Source: Acidimicrobiaceae bacterium (GTDB lineage Bacteria > Actinomycetota > Acidimicrobiia > Acidimicrobiales > RAAP-2). Taken from it: DNA of 64,000 nt. The stretch lies in assembly GCA_003133325.1 (NCBI GenBank), contig PKXA01000102.1, forward strand, positions 56,967 to 120,966. The letters run 5' to 3'. Position numbers and translations under genes: made by a program. Positions 1 through 9,105 of this stretch are shown here, piece by piece. Below the pieces are notes generated by a model that worked only from the letters and a program-made list of their open reading frames with translations, had not been told where the DNA came from and did no database searches. How positions within the stretch are numbered: position 1 is the first letter of the stretch; the number at the start of each line of letters is the position of its first letter.

Positions 1-250
1 GGTCCACGGCGGCGACAAGCTCGGCCTGGGAGACATCGGCGGGCAGGTGCTGGTGGGCCGAGTGAATCCCGACTTCGGCGCAGTCGGCGTGCTTCATGGC
101 CACGTACCGAGAGCTCGGGCCATCGTCCCCCACCAAAATGGTCCCCAACCCTACGGTCACTCCGGCGCTGGCCAGGCGGGCGACACGATCGGCGACTTCG
201 GCCCGGATCCGGGCGGCCAGGAGTTCCCCATCGAGCAGTGTGGCGGTCAT
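1..250 (-). CDS. folD: FolD, methylenetetrahydrofolate dehydrogenase/cyclohydrolase (N-terminal part)
   Basis: Only the first 83 codons lie in the window; the gene runs off the left edge. The frame opens at an ATG (complement of 248-250) and reads MTATLLDGELLAARIRAEV, followed by LGTILVGDDGPSSRYV and MKHADCAEVGI. This is the substrate-binding start of FolD, where the residues after the SxxYV motif include the catalytic lysine (here the K of the MKH segment). FolD interconverts methylene-THF and formyl-THF in the cytosol. Formyl-THF is the cofactor used by PurN and PurH encoded just upstream, so the three genes form a coherent purine and one-carbon group. The 10-base gap from purH suggests co-transcription. 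Confidence 0.9.
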   Translation of the reverse strand, partial: MTATLLDGELLAARIRAEVADRVARLASAGVTVGLGTILVGDDGPSSRYVAMKHADCAEVGIHSAHQHLPADVSQAELVAAVD

Positions 251-260
251 CGACGTCTCC

Positions 261-1781
261 TCAGTGCCGGAAGTGGCGTTCGCCACCGGCCATGACCATC
301 GCGATACCGGCCACTTCGGCCGCCGCGATGACCTCTCCGTCACGAATGGAGCCTCCCGGCTGCACCACTGCCGACACGCCCGCTTTGGCCAGCACCTCGA
401 GGCCGTCGGGGAAGGGGAAGAAGGCATCACTGGCCGCCGCCCCACCCTGGGCTCGTGAGCCCGCCTTGGATGAGGCGATTTCTGCTGCCACCACCCGCGA
501 GGACTGACCGGCCCCGACCCCGACCGCCTGTCCGTTGTTGACAATGGCGATGGCATTGGAGATGGTCCGGGCGCATATCTTCCAGGCCAGGGCCAGATCA
601 CGCCACTGGGAGTCGGTGGGCTGCACCTTGGTGGCCACCTCCCAGGTCGAAGGATCGAGGAGAAACCGGTCGGCATCCTGGACGAGCACGCTCGATCCCA
701 TCCCCCGGTACTGGCGCACGATGGGCTCGGGGGAAGGGGCGGAGAGCAGGCGGGTGGCCTTCCTCTTCGATGACAGCAGGTCCAGCGCCTCGTCGTCGTA
801 GGACGGGGCGATGATCACGTCGGCCTGAGGGCCGCTCCCGATCGCCTCGGCCACGGCCACGGTGACCCGGCCCCCGATGGCCACAACTCCGCCGAACGCC
901 GAGAGAGGATCGCCTTCGAGGGCACGCTGATAGGCGGTGACCAGGTCGTCGGCGACTGAGGCGCCGCAAGCATTGGCGTGCTTGATGATGGCGACCGCCA
1001 CCTCGGAGGCACCATCGGCGGGTAGTTCGTGGACGAGGCGCCATGCCGCGTCGGCGTCGAACAGATTGAGGTAGGAGAGCTCTTTCCCACCATGTTGCAC
1101 GACGTCGTCCCACCACGAGTGCTCGCCGGCGATCCGGTAGCGGGCCCCTTGCTGGTGGGGATTCTCCCCGTAGCGGAGTGAGCCGGCCCGCTCCAGGGTC
1201 AGGTGGATGGTGGGAGGCAACATGGCGGTGTCGGCCTCCCGGTCGAACCAACCCACGATGGCACCGTCGTAGGCGGCGGTGTGAGCGAAGGCGTCACGGG
1301 CCAGCCGGCGCCGGGTCGGGTCGGACAGGTACCCGTGCTCTCTGAGCTCGGCCAGGACGACGTCATAGTCGGCGGGGTCGACCACAACTCCAACGTGGGA
1401 GTGGTTTTTGGCCGCCGCCCTCACCATGGTGGGTCCACCCACGTCGATCAACTCGATGGATGGATCCGAACTGAAGGGATACAGGTTGCACACCACCAGA
1501 TCGATGAGGCCAATGCCCTGGCTCTCGATGTCGGCCAGATGTCCGGGCACGGATCTGTCGGCCAAGATGCCACCGTGGATGACCGGATGGAGGGTCTTGA
1601 CCCGCCCGCCGAGCATCTCGGGCGCGCCCGTCAACTCGGCCACTTCGACGTGGCCGATGCCGGCGGAGGCGAGCGCCGAGGAGGTTCCCCCACTTGAGAT
1701 CAGCTCCCATCCGAGATCGGAGAGACCGCGAGCCAGTTCCTCCAGACCTGTCTTGTCGTATACGGAAAGCAACGCCTTCAT
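261..1781 (-). CDS. purH: PurH, bifunctional AICAR formyltransferase/IMP cyclohydrolase
   Basis: 506 residues, close to the usual length of about 510-530. The N-terminal methylglyoxal-synthase-like domain (about residues 1-145) begins MKALLSVYDKTGL and contains LISSGGTSSAL and GGRVKTLHPVIHGGIL, the IMP cyclohydrolase core. The C-terminal transformylase domain has the Lys-His pair in KHANACG (K267, H268) and RYGENPHQ. It catalyses the last two steps of de novo IMP synthesis. The start overlaps the end of purN by four bases (ATGA), so translation is probably coupled. The protein ends with a GERHFRH tail typical of the family. Confidence 0.97.
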   Translation of the reverse strand: MKALLSVYDKTGLEELARGLSDLGWELISSGGTSSALASAGIGHVEVAELTGAPEMLGGRVKTLHPVIHGGILADRSVPGHLADIESQGIGLIDLVVCNLYPFSSDPSIELIDVGGPTMVRAAAKNHSHVGVVVDPADYDVVLAELREHGYLSDPTRRRLARDAFAHTAAYDGAIVGWFDREADTAMLPPTIHLTLERAGSLRYGENPHQQGARYRIAGEHSWWDDVVQHGGKELSYLNLFDADAAWRLVHELPADGASEVAVAIIKHANACGASVADDLVTAYQRALEGDPLSAFGGVVAIGGRVTVAVAEAIGSGPQADVIIAPSYDDEALDLLSSKRKATRLLSAPSPEPIVRQYRGMGSSVLVQDADRFLLDPSTWEVATKVQPTDSQWRDLALAWKICARTISNAIAIVNNGQAVGVGAGQSSRVVAAEIASSKAGSRAQGGAAASDAFFPFPDGLEVLAKAGVSAVVQPGGSIRDGEVIAAAEVAGIAMVMAGGERHFRH

Positions 1782-2425
1782 TCCTTGACCTCCAGTGGTG
1801 ATCCTCGCTCATCTCCGACCGGGACCGCCAACTTGTCGATGAAGGTGCGGATGGTCGCCGGGTAGAGCGCCCGCTCCACCACCTTGATGCGTTCGTGCAG
1901 CGTCACCACCGTATCGTCCGGGTGTACCGGGACCGCCTGTTGGGCGAGGATGGGACCGGCATCCATGGCCAGGGTGGCCACGTGCACGGTGGTGCCGGTT
2001 TCCGTCACTCCAGCGGCCAGGGCGTCCTCCACCGCGTGCCAACCCGGGAAGGCCGGCAGCAGCGCCGGGTGGGTATTGAGGATACGGCCGGGGAAGGCGG
2101 AATGGATCGGCTCATCGAGCACCGTCCCGAATCCGGCCATTACCACCACGTCGATATGGTGCCGGAGTAGAACGGCGACGACCGCCCGGGTGTAACCCAG
2201 TCGGTCAAACCCGGGACCGAACCCCCCATAGGCGGCCCGGTCAACCAGGGACGAGGCCAGTCCTGCCTCCTCGGCGATCCCGAGGGCACGACACGGCCGG
2301 TCGGCCACCACCAGGGAGACCGGAAGCCCGGCGGTGACGATGGCTTCGAGAATGGTGCCGCTGCCCGATACCAATACCCCGATCCGTACCGGAAAGGGAC
2401 GACCGGGAGAGGAAGGGGCGACCAC
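1778..2425 (-). CDS. purN: PurN, phosphoribosylglycinamide formyltransferase
   Basis: 215 residues of the GART family. The N-terminus has RIGVLVSGSGTILEAI, the phosphate-binding loop; it reads SGSGT where many homologues have SGxGSN. The catalytic segment is NTHPALLPAFPG with the active-site Asn and His, and the conserved Asp lies in LAMDAGPIL. The enzyme formylates GAR with 10-formyl-THF, the third step of purine synthesis. It is first in the purN-purH-folD run and is separated from the upstream ABC ATPase gene by 75 bases. The ATG at 2425 is the best in-frame start, giving a short leader before the fold. Confidence 0.93.
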   Translation of the reverse strand: MVAPSSPGRPFPVRIGVLVSGSGTILEAIVTAGLPVSLVVADRPCRALGIAEEAGLASSLVDRAAYGGFGPGFDRLGYTRAVVAVLLRHHIDVVVMAGFGTVLDEPIHSAFPGRILNTHPALLPAFPGWHAVEDALAAGVTETGTTVHVATLAMDAGPILAQQAVPVHPDDTVVTLHERIKVVERALYPATIRTFIDKLAVPVGDERGSPLEVKE

Positions 2426-2500
2426 GGCCGCAGGCTACCAGCGGGAAATTGCCCAACTTGCCCACCCTGCCCACCGGAGTGGCCATATCCGAGGAGGGTG

Positions 2501-3430
2501 TCACCCTCCGGCGGAAGGTGCTCCCACTGCCGCCGGCTCGCGGCGGGGGGTGTTGCCCTCGGCCATCTCGTCCATCCCGATCGGACCGACCAGGTCGGCG
2601 TTCAGAAATTGATGAATGACCGGGTCGTGCGATTCGAACATCTCGTCCTTGGGGGCGAACCGCACAAGTCGAGATTGGTAGAGCATGCCCAGGTGATCAG
2701 CGGTTCGCATGACAGAGGAGATGTTGTGGGTGATGATGAAGATGGTGGCCCCGGTCTCGCGTTGCACGTCGAGCACCAGTTCGTCGAGGAAGGCCACCCG
2801 GACCGGGTCGAGACCGGAGTCGGGCTCGTCGAAGAGGACGATCTCGGGATCGAGGACCAGCGCACGCGCCAATCCGGCCCGCTTCTTCATACCGCCGGAC
2901 ACCTCGCCCGGAAGCTTCCGTAGGTGGTCCATGAGCCCGACCAGTTCGGCGTTTTGGTGCACGATCTTGCGGATGTCCCCTTCGTTCTTCTTGGTGTGCT
3001 CACGAAGGGGGAAGGCGATGTTCTCGTAGAGGTTCATCGAGCCGAAGAGAGCCCCGTCCTGAAAGAGCACACCGAACTTGCGCCTGATCCGGAACAGATC
3101 CTTCTGATTGAGAGCACTCATGAGCTCCCCGTCGATGTAGACCCCGCCGTTATCGGGCTTCAGCAGTCCGATGATGACCTTGAGCAACACCGATTTTCCG
3201 GTTCCCGACGGCCCGAGCACCGCGGTGATGGCCCCACGGGGCACGTCGAAGGTTATGTCCCGCAGAACTGTGTGGGATCCGAACGATTTGGTCACGTTCT
3301 GGATGGAGATGACGGCGTCGACCGGGGGCGGTGACAGCACCGAGTCCGCCTGCGGCTGGGCCGAAACCGCTGGGGTGTGAAGGTCCGGGACCGCCGATGG
3401 ACCTCCATTCCGATCAGCCATGCCGTTCAT
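2501..3430 (-). CDS. mkl: MceG/Mkl-type ABC transporter ATPase
   Basis: 309 residues from an ATG preceded by AGAAGG seven bases upstream; a GTG at 3457 in the same frame lacks such a site. A Pro-rich N-terminal tail of about 40 residues precedes the ATPase domain. Walker A is GPSGTGKS (about residues 73-80), the signature is EVSGGMKKR, Walker B is IVLFDEPDSGLDP, and the switch His lies in IIITH-like IFIITHN. This is the MlaF/MceG branch of ABC ATPases, which energises YrbE permeases for lipid transport by Mce complexes. It is divergently placed about 245 bases from the YrbE-Mce operon. In M. tuberculosis a single distant MceG serves several mce operons, so the adjacency here supports a dedicated system. 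Confidence 0.9.
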   Translation of the reverse strand: MNGMADRNGGPSAVPDLHTPAVSAQPQADSVLSPPPVDAVISIQNVTKSFGSHTVLRDITFDVPRGAITAVLGPSGTGKSVLLKVIIGLLKPDNGGVYIDGELMSALNQKDLFRIRRKFGVLFQDGALFGSMNLYENIAFPLREHTKKNEGDIRKIVHQNAELVGLMDHLRKLPGEVSGGMKKRAGLARALVLDPEIVLFDEPDSGLDPVRVAFLDELVLDVQRETGATIFIITHNISSVMRTADHLGMLYQSRLVRFAPKDEMFESHDPVIHQFLNADLVGPIGMDEMAEGNTPRREPAAVGAPSAGG

Positions 3431-3480
3431 ACTCGCACCTTCTGGTTCTCCTCGCACACCCGTGCGTGCAACTGGTTACC

Positions 3481-3490
3481 GTTACGTAAC
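3481..3490. promoter_or_regulatory. Perfect 10-bp palindrome in the mceG/yrbE divergent intergenic region
   Basis: GTTACGTAAC reads the same on both strands and sits between the divergent ATPase gene and the permease operon. Palindromes of this type are common operators of TetR-family repressors, which control several mce loci, but no regulator gene is nearby and a 10-bp palindrome can arise by chance. The role is inference only. Confidence 0.3.
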
Positions 3491-3675
3491 TGATCGGTGA
3501 AGGAAACTTGCGACACCGGAGTCGTAACGGGCATCAAAGGTGCCATGATTACCGCAAGATCCGGCCATTCGGTAGGTTCCCTAAACAGGTAGTGCCGCAG
3601 CAAAGCGCCAGACGATAGTCTCAGCGGGGGTTGCCGGATGCAATTTCGTTCAGTAGCAGCGGCATCGGAGACTTT

Positions 3676-4614
3676 GTGACGGAACAAAATGGGCGCGATG
3701 GGGGCGTCACCGGCAACGCGGACGACACCGCCCAGGTGCGCGTGATCACCCAGGACGGCCCGGCTACCCAAAAGGTCCCCCGGGTCCCCCGGCTCCCGCC
3801 CGCTTCGGTCATGCCCCGCCACCGGGTGTCCCGGCCTCCCGTCTTCCCGAAGATCTCCTGGTTCCTCGGAGAAGTCGGCGCCATGTTCGCCTCTGGCTTC
3901 GAAGCGATACGCCTTGGTTTTCGTCTGGGGGTCCCGGTCGGCGAGTTTCTCGATCAGTGTTGGTTTCTGGCCAAGGTCACCACGATTCCCCTGATTCTCA
4001 TCTCGGTCCCGTTCGGTGCGGTCATCGCCCTTGAAGTTGGTTCCCTCCTCCAACAGATCGGGGCGCAGTCCCAGCTCGGAGCCATCATGGTGCTGGCAGT
4101 GGTCAGGGAGCAGGCTCCGGTCGCCACCGCTCTGCTCATCGCCGGAGCGGGTGGGTCCGCCATTTGCGCCGACATCGGCTCCCGGAAGATCCGGGACGAG
4201 ATCTCCGCCATGGAGGTGATGGGGGTTCAGCCTTTGCAGCGTCTGGTCCTCCCCAGGCTGCTGGCCTGCATGCTGGTGGCCTTCCTCCTCGACAGCGTCG
4301 TGTCAGTGGCCGGCATCATCGGTGGCCTGTACTTCGGGACCCATTCCATTCACATCACCGCCAGTAGCTTCTTTGCCACCTTCGGTGAACTCAGCCAGTT
4401 GGCGGACCTGGCCATGGCCCTGTTCAAGGCGGCCATCTTCGGGTTCATTGCCGCCATGGTGGCCTGTTACAAAGGCATGACCGCCAAGGGTGGACCCAAG
4501 GGCGTCGGGGACGCGGTGAACCAGGCGGTGGTGATCACCTTCATGCTGTCGTTCTTCATCAACTTCGTGATGACGGTCGTCTACTTCAACTTCATCCCCC
4601 AGCGAGGCATTTAG
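3676..4614 (+). CDS. YrbE/MlaE-family permease, first copy
   Basis: 312 residues from a GTG with GGAG five bases upstream; a TTG at 3631 in frame would add 15 residues. After a polar Pro-rich N-terminus of about 60 residues come several hydrophobic segments (around LAKVTTIPLILISVPFG, LGAIMVLAVV, LLACMLVAFLLDSVV, VVITFMLSFFINFVM). The conserved cytoplasmic EQ-loop-like segment reads RDEISAMEVMGVQPL. YrbE permeases form the membrane core of MCE lipid transporters and pair with the MceG ATPase. The stop codon is directly followed by the ATG of the second permease. Confidence 0.9.
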   Translation: MTEQNGRDGGVTGNADDTAQVRVITQDGPATQKVPRVPRLPPASVMPRHRVSRPPVFPKISWFLGEVGAMFASGFEAIRLGFRLGVPVGEFLDQCWFLAKVTTIPLILISVPFGAVIALEVGSLLQQIGAQSQLGAIMVLAVVREQAPVATALLIAGAGGSAICADIGSRKIRDEISAMEVMGVQPLQRLVLPRLLACMLVAFLLDSVVSVAGIIGGLYFGTHSIHITASSFFATFGELSQLADLAMALFKAAIFGFIAAMVACYKGMTAKGGPKGVGDAVNQAVVITFMLSFFINFVMTVVYFNFIPQRGI

Positions 4615-5430
4615 ATGGCTGTCGCCAGTCCCGTCGCCAGTCCCATCGGATTCATCTACAAGCAGATGCGCTTTGGGCTGCGGACCATCCGCTGCCTTCC
4701 CAGTGCCCTCCAGTACCGCCGGGAGATCACCTTGCTGGTCTCCGACATCACCGTTGGCGCCGGTGCATTGGTGGTCGGGGGCGGCATGTTCTTCGTGGTG
4801 ATCGGGATCGCCTTCTTCACCGGCACCGAAGTCGGATTGGAGGGTTTCACCGGACTGTCGCAGATCGGGGCCCAGGCCTTCACCGGTGTCATCTCCGCGT
4901 TGGCCAACGTTCGTGAGATCACCCCTCTGGTGGCCGGAGTGGCGTTCGCAGCCCAGGTGGGCGCCGGCTTCACTGCCCAGCTCGGGGCCATGCGGGTCTC
5001 CGAGGAAATCGATGCCCTCGAAGTGATCGGGGTGGACAGCGTCACCTATCTGGTCGGCACCCGGGTTTGGGCAGCGCTGATCACCATGATTCCCGTCTAT
5101 CTGGCCGCCCTCTTCGCCAGCTTCATCGCCTCCCAACTGATGGTCACCGACCTCTTCCACCTGTCCGCCGGCACCTATCACCACTTCTTCCAGTTGTTCC
5201 TCCCGCCTGTCGATGTCCTGTACTCGTTCGTGAAGGCGATGGTCTTCATCGTGGCGGTGACCTTCATCCACTGTTACTACGGATACTCGGCCGAAGGTGG
5301 GCCGGCCGGCGTAGGTGTGGCCGCCGGTCGCGCCATTCGGATGTCACTCATCGTCGTGGTGGTGCTCAACTTCTTGCTTTCGACCATTCTCTTCAGTGGA
5401 GCCTCTTCCACGGCCAGGCTTGTGGGATGA
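4615..5430 (+). CDS. YrbE/MlaE-family permease, second copy
   Basis: 271 residues. It starts directly after the first permease and ends overlapping mceA by four bases (ATGA). The family coupling segment is SEEIDALEVIGVDSV; hydrophobic stretches include VVGGGMFFVVIGIAFF, LITMIPVYLAALFASFIAS and MSLIVVVVLNFLLSTILF. With the first permease it should form the heterodimeric inner-membrane channel of the Mce complex. Two tandem YrbE genes ahead of six mce genes is the canonical actinobacterial mce layout. Confidence 0.92.
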   Translation: MAVASPVASPIGFIYKQMRFGLRTIRCLPSALQYRREITLLVSDITVGAGALVVGGGMFFVVIGIAFFTGTEVGLEGFTGLSQIGAQAFTGVISALANVREITPLVAGVAFAAQVGAGFTAQLGAMRVSEEIDALEVIGVDSVTYLVGTRVWAALITMIPVYLAALFASFIASQLMVTDLFHLSAGTYHHFFQLFLPPVDVLYSFVKAMVFIVAVTFIHCYYGYSAEGGPAGVGVAAGRAIRMSLIVVVVLNFLLSTILFSGASSTARLVG

Positions 5431-6680
5431 GACGGCTCAACGCTCTGGGACGAACAGCAGTGGTGCTGGTGGTGGTCGCCGCGGTGGTGGTCGGTGTGGC
5501 GGTGATCGAAAAGGGGGTAAACGGCGCATACAGCGGAAACCACCAGGTGGTCGGCCGCTTTTCCGCCGCCGGGCAGGGTCTTCAGCCTGGGGCCGAAGTC
5601 GACTTCGACGGTGTGCAGGTCGGAAAGGTGTCGTCCATCTCACTTGTACACCGGGCGGCTCAGGTGGCACTGAACCTCTATCCGAGCTTTCACTTTCCGG
5701 CCGATGGGACAGCAACCATCCAACCCCAGAACCTGTTCGGAGCCGACCAGGTCAGCATCACCTCACCCACCGGTGAGCGGGGTCCGGCGTTGAGGCCGGG
5801 AGCGCCCATCCCCCATACCAACGTGGCCAGTGAACTCACCGATCTGCTGTCGGTGGCCGACCCCCTGCTCCAGCAGATAAACACCACCGACCTGTCACAA
5901 ACCGTGTCCGAATTGGACCAGGCCACCAACGGCGCCGGTGCCGAGATCGCCGCCGGAATCACCGAAGGATCCAAGTTGGGGACGTTGTTGAGCACCACCC
6001 TCGGCGCTCAACTCACCGCCCTCGACTCACTGTCCGCCCTCACTGGCGCCCTGGAACCGGCCGCCTCCCAACTGAACGGGGTCTCTCTGTCCGCCAATGC
6101 GGCCCTGCCGGCCATCAACCGGGCCCAGGACGACTTCCAGCGCCTCTTGGAGTCGATCAATCCGCTAGCGGAGAACCTGGCCCAGTTCCTGAGCGTCTAT
6201 CACCCGGACATCGCCACACTCCTGACCACCGGCGACAATGTGACCCGGGTGCTTCTGACCCACGAGACCGACATCGAACAGACGATCAGTGGGCTCTACC
6301 AATACGTCTACAAATTTGCCAACGCCCCGGCAGATACCCTCCCGGACGGATCGAGAATCGGCTACTTCCAAGTGTTCATCAACTTCTCCGACGTGAACAA
6401 CCTGGTCTGCAGCCTGATCGCCCCGGCCAGCGGTGGCCTCGCGGCTCTAGCCCCGCTGCAGGCCGCCCTGGGCGCCGCCGGCAGTTCCTTCGACTGCTCC
6501 TCCCAGACGGCCACGTTCAACACGCTGAACCCACCGGCGGCAACGACCACTGCGACGGCCACCACCGCTCAACAGGGCCCCAAAGTGGCCCAGCAGGTCT
6601 ACCAGGCCCTCGGGACCCCCCAGGCGCCCGCTCCCCAGTCCCTCGGGGGCTACATGTCCATGCTGCTCGGTGGGCTCTGA
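5427..6680 (+). CDS. mceA: MCE-family protein, MceA position
   Basis: 417 residues from the ATG that overlaps the upstream stop. One N-terminal transmembrane helix or signal anchor (VVLVVVAAVVVGVAVI) is followed by the MCE domain at about residues 35-120, with VVGRFSAAGQGLQPGAEVDFDG and QVGKVSSISL. The rest is a long Gln/Leu/Ser-rich helical region of the kind that builds the lipid-conducting needle in MCE assemblies. The C-terminus is Ala/Thr/Pro-rich and low in complexity. As first of six mce genes it occupies the MceA position; the A-F names follow gene order. Confidence 0.9.
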   Translation: MRRLNALGRTAVVLVVVAAVVVGVAVIEKGVNGAYSGNHQVVGRFSAAGQGLQPGAEVDFDGVQVGKVSSISLVHRAAQVALNLYPSFHFPADGTATIQPQNLFGADQVSITSPTGERGPALRPGAPIPHTNVASELTDLLSVADPLLQQINTTDLSQTVSELDQATNGAGAEIAAGITEGSKLGTLLSTTLGAQLTALDSLSALTGALEPAASQLNGVSLSANAALPAINRAQDDFQRLLESINPLAENLAQFLSVYHPDIATLLTTGDNVTRVLLTHETDIEQTISGLYQYVYKFANAPADTLPDGSRIGYFQVFINFSDVNNLVCSLIAPASGGLAALAPLQAALGAAGSSFDCSSQTATFNTLNPPAATTTATATTAQQGPKVAQQVYQALGTPQAPAPQSLGGYMSMLLGGL

Positions 6681-7849
6681 TGGCTCGTTTGAGATTGCCG
6701 CGACGCTCCACCGGCCGCAAAGGCCATCTGGGAACGCTGTTGAAATTCGGCGTGTTCGTCGGCATCAGTCTCGTCCTGCTGGTGGCGCTGGCCATCCGGG
6801 TGGGGAATATCTCTCTGTTCACCCATCGGACCTCCTACCAGGCACAGATGGCCGACGTCACCGGATTGCAGCCCAATAACGCCGTGAAGATCGCCGGGGT
6901 CACCGTGGGACAGGTGACCGGCATCACCGTCCAACATGACCACGCCCTGGTGACGTTCGCCATCGACAACTCGGTTCACCTGCGCTCGAGCACCAAGTCC
7001 GGCCTTCAGGAGAACAACGTCCTCGGCCAGCAGTTCTTCTACCTGTATCCGGGGTCCACCGGACCCGACATCCGGGCCGGCCACGTGATCCCGTTGTCCC
7101 AGTCCATCTCCGATCCCGGAGTGGGTGCCTTCCTGAACGCGCTCGGTCCGTTTTTGTCGGCCGTCAACCCCGCCCAGGCCAATACCTTCGTACAGAGCGT
7201 GCTCGCCGCCCTGCAGGGGAATCAGGACAAGGTCGACCAGTTGATCGACGACTCGGCCACCGTGTCCCAGACTGTCGGCTCGCTCGACTCCCAGGTCGGT
7301 CAGGTGATCAACGCCCTCGACCAGGTGCTCACCGCACTGGCTTCGCGCAGTTCCGATGTGGGCACCCTGCTCGACAACCTCCAGACGGTGTCTCAAACTC
7401 TCGCCTCCCACAACGACCTGTTGGACACGGTGGTGACCAATCTCTCCAAGTTCACCGGGGAGATCGCCGGGGTGGTCCAGTCCAACCAAGGCAACCTGGC
7501 ATCGACCATCAGTGATCTGCAGTCGGTGACGTCCGTCGTCCAGGACCACGAACAGAGTTTGGCGGCAGGGCTGTCCACGCTGGGATCGGGATTCAATCCC
7601 TACACGCTCATCTCCAACTACGGGCAGTGGTTCCAAGTGAAGTCCGTCTATACCTGCCTGGCCGCCGAGACCACCTGCTTCTACAACAACGGCGGCAACC
7701 CGCCGGCCGGTTCCGGACCTTTCGGTAGCGCTCCTCCATCGTTGAGCGGGGCCAGCACCGGTACGTCGGGTACGTCGGGTACGTCGGGTGCGGGATCCTC
7801 GCCGGCATCGATGCTCCAGATGGTGGCCGGAAGCGGGGGCCAATCGTGA
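6680..7849 (+). CDS. mceB: MCE-family protein, MceB position
   Basis: 389 residues; the start overlaps the mceA stop by one base (TGATG). A basic N-terminus (RLRLPRRSTGRKG) precedes a membrane segment (VGISLVLLVALAI) and the MCE domain at about 45-125 (YQAQMADVTGLQPNNAVKI, VGQVTGITVQ). A helical region with repeated QTV/SQTVGS-type heptads follows. The C-terminal tail is Gly/Ser/Thr-rich and holds a TSG tripeptide repeat. It should be one subunit of the periplasmic Mce heterohexamer. Confidence 0.9.
   Translation: MARLRLPRRSTGRKGHLGTLLKFGVFVGISLVLLVALAIRVGNISLFTHRTSYQAQMADVTGLQPNNAVKIAGVTVGQVTGITVQHDHALVTFAIDNSVHLRSSTKSGLQENNVLGQQFFYLYPGSTGPDIRAGHVIPLSQSISDPGVGAFLNALGPFLSAVNPAQANTFVQSVLAALQGNQDKVDQLIDDSATVSQTVGSLDSQVGQVINALDQVLTALASRSSDVGTLLDNLQTVSQTLASHNDLLDTVVTNLSKFTGEIAGVVQSNQGNLASTISDLQSVTSVVQDHEQSLAAGLSTLGSGFNPYTLISNYGQWFQVKSVYTCLAAETTCFYNNGGNPPAGSGPFGSAPPSLSGASTGTSGTSGTSGAGSSPASMLQMVAGSGGQS
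7761..7787 (+). repeat. Three tandem copies of a 9-bp unit (GTACGTCGG)
   Basis: Three perfect in-frame copies encode three Thr-Ser-Gly tripeptides in the low-complexity tail of MceB. Such short repeats change length by slippage without shifting the frame. Confidence 0.9.
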
Positions 7850-9105
7850 AGGCGTTCACCGATCGCAATCCACGCCGTATTGGGATGGTCGTGGTGGTGG
7901 TGACGACGGTGGCCGTGCTGTCGGTGTTCGCCTTCAACCAAAGCACCTTCTCCTCCGGCTACACAGTGAAGGCAAGGTTTTCCAACGCCGCCGGGCTGGG
8001 CCCCAGCGCCGGCGTGCTCCTGGCCGGGGTGAATATCGGCAAAGTGAGCGCCGTGCACCTCAATGGCAATCACGTGACGGTGGACATGACAGTGGACCAA
8101 GGGGTGGTGCTGCCGAGCGATACCACCGCGGCCATCAGCGTGGAAACTCTTCTCGGTCAGTTGGTGGTGGACCTCAAGCCGATCAGTGGATGGAGTCACC
8201 CGCTGCACGATGGGGCCCTGCTGACCAACACCTCGGTCCCCGTCGAGTTCCAGAACATCCAGAACGAGGCCGGTGGGTTGCTGACCAACACCGACGCCTC
8301 CGCCATCAACCAGCTCATCCAGTCCTTGGCGACAATCACCCAAGGCAAGCAACAACAGGTAGAACAGATCATCAACGGACTGAACGGGTTCACCGGGGTG
8401 ATAAACCAGCGTCAAACCCAGGTGAGCCAGCTCATCGACGCGGCCAATACCCTGTCCCAGACGGTCGCCAGCCATGACACCCAGCTGGGGTCGGCCATTG
8501 ACAATCTCTCCACGGTGATCGGTGGACTGGCCCAAAAGGGGACCGACCTCGGCAACCTCATCGACAACACCCAGCAGGCCGCCGGTCAGATCAACACGTT
8601 GGTCACGAACAACCGCCCGCAGCTCCAAGCCGTGGTGGTCCAACTCCAATCGGTGCTCGGGGTCCTCTCCAAACATCAGCTGGACCTGGCCCAGGGGGTA
8701 TCGAGCGCGGCGGCGGCCATCACCGGATTTTCGTCCATCGGCTACTCGGGATCGCCAGCCACCCCGGTGAGCTGGGGAAACATCTACTTCAACGTGCTCG
8801 GCTCCACCCCGTTGGAAGGGATTCTGGGTAGCTGCGGAACACTCGACATGGTCCTGACCCAGGCGTTGGGCCCCGACCCCCTCCCCTGCAGCCAGCAGAA
8901 CGGGCCGTTGGTCAACAACCCGGCGGCCACCGGCGCCGCCACCGCACCCAAAGCGGCGGGGACCAGTTCCAGTACCACGGTGCCATCATCGGCCGGTAAC
9001 GGGATCGCCGGAATCCTGGGTCTGCCGGGCATTGGATCTCAGCCGAGCTCATCGGGCACGGGTGGCTCCGGACTGCTTTCGCCACTGCTCGGGGGTGGGT
9101 CGTGA
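7846..9105 (+). CDS. mceC: MCE-family protein, MceC position
   Basis: 419 residues from a GTG that overlaps the mceB stop by four bases (GTGA). The N-terminal anchor MVVVVVTTVAVLSVFAF is followed by the MCE domain at about 40-120 (FSNAAGLGPSAGVLLAGVNIG, VDMTVDQGVVLPSDTTA). The helical part contains Gln/Ile/Leu heptads, and the C-terminus is Ser/Gly/Thr-rich. It shares operon and probable complex with its neighbours. MceC proteins often have a Pro-rich tail; here the tail is short and Ser/Gly-rich. Confidence 0.9.
   Translation: MKAFTDRNPRRIGMVVVVVTTVAVLSVFAFNQSTFSSGYTVKARFSNAAGLGPSAGVLLAGVNIGKVSAVHLNGNHVTVDMTVDQGVVLPSDTTAAISVETLLGQLVVDLKPISGWSHPLHDGALLTNTSVPVEFQNIQNEAGGLLTNTDASAINQLIQSLATITQGKQQQVEQIINGLNGFTGVINQRQTQVSQLIDAANTLSQTVASHDTQLGSAIDNLSTVIGGLAQKGTDLGNLIDNTQQAAGQINTLVTNNRPQLQAVVVQLQSVLGVLSKHQLDLAQGVSSAAAAITGFSSIGYSGSPATPVSWGNIYFNVLGSTPLEGILGSCGTLDMVLTQALGPDPLPCSQQNGPLVNNPAATGAATAPKAAGTSSSTTVPSSAGNGIAGILGLPGIGSQPSSSGTGGSGLLSPLLGGGS

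Noticed and set aside
4303..5271. 322-codon minus-strand frame opposite the YrbE permeases
   Set aside because: Composition is His/Gly/Asp/Glu-rich as expected for the complement of a hydrophobic coding sequence; no domain, and the plus-strand genes are certain.
7761..7787. 9-bp tandem repeat as part of a CRISPR or regulatory array
   Set aside because: The copies are contiguous, in frame and encode Thr-Ser-Gly inside a low-complexity tail; there are no spacers.
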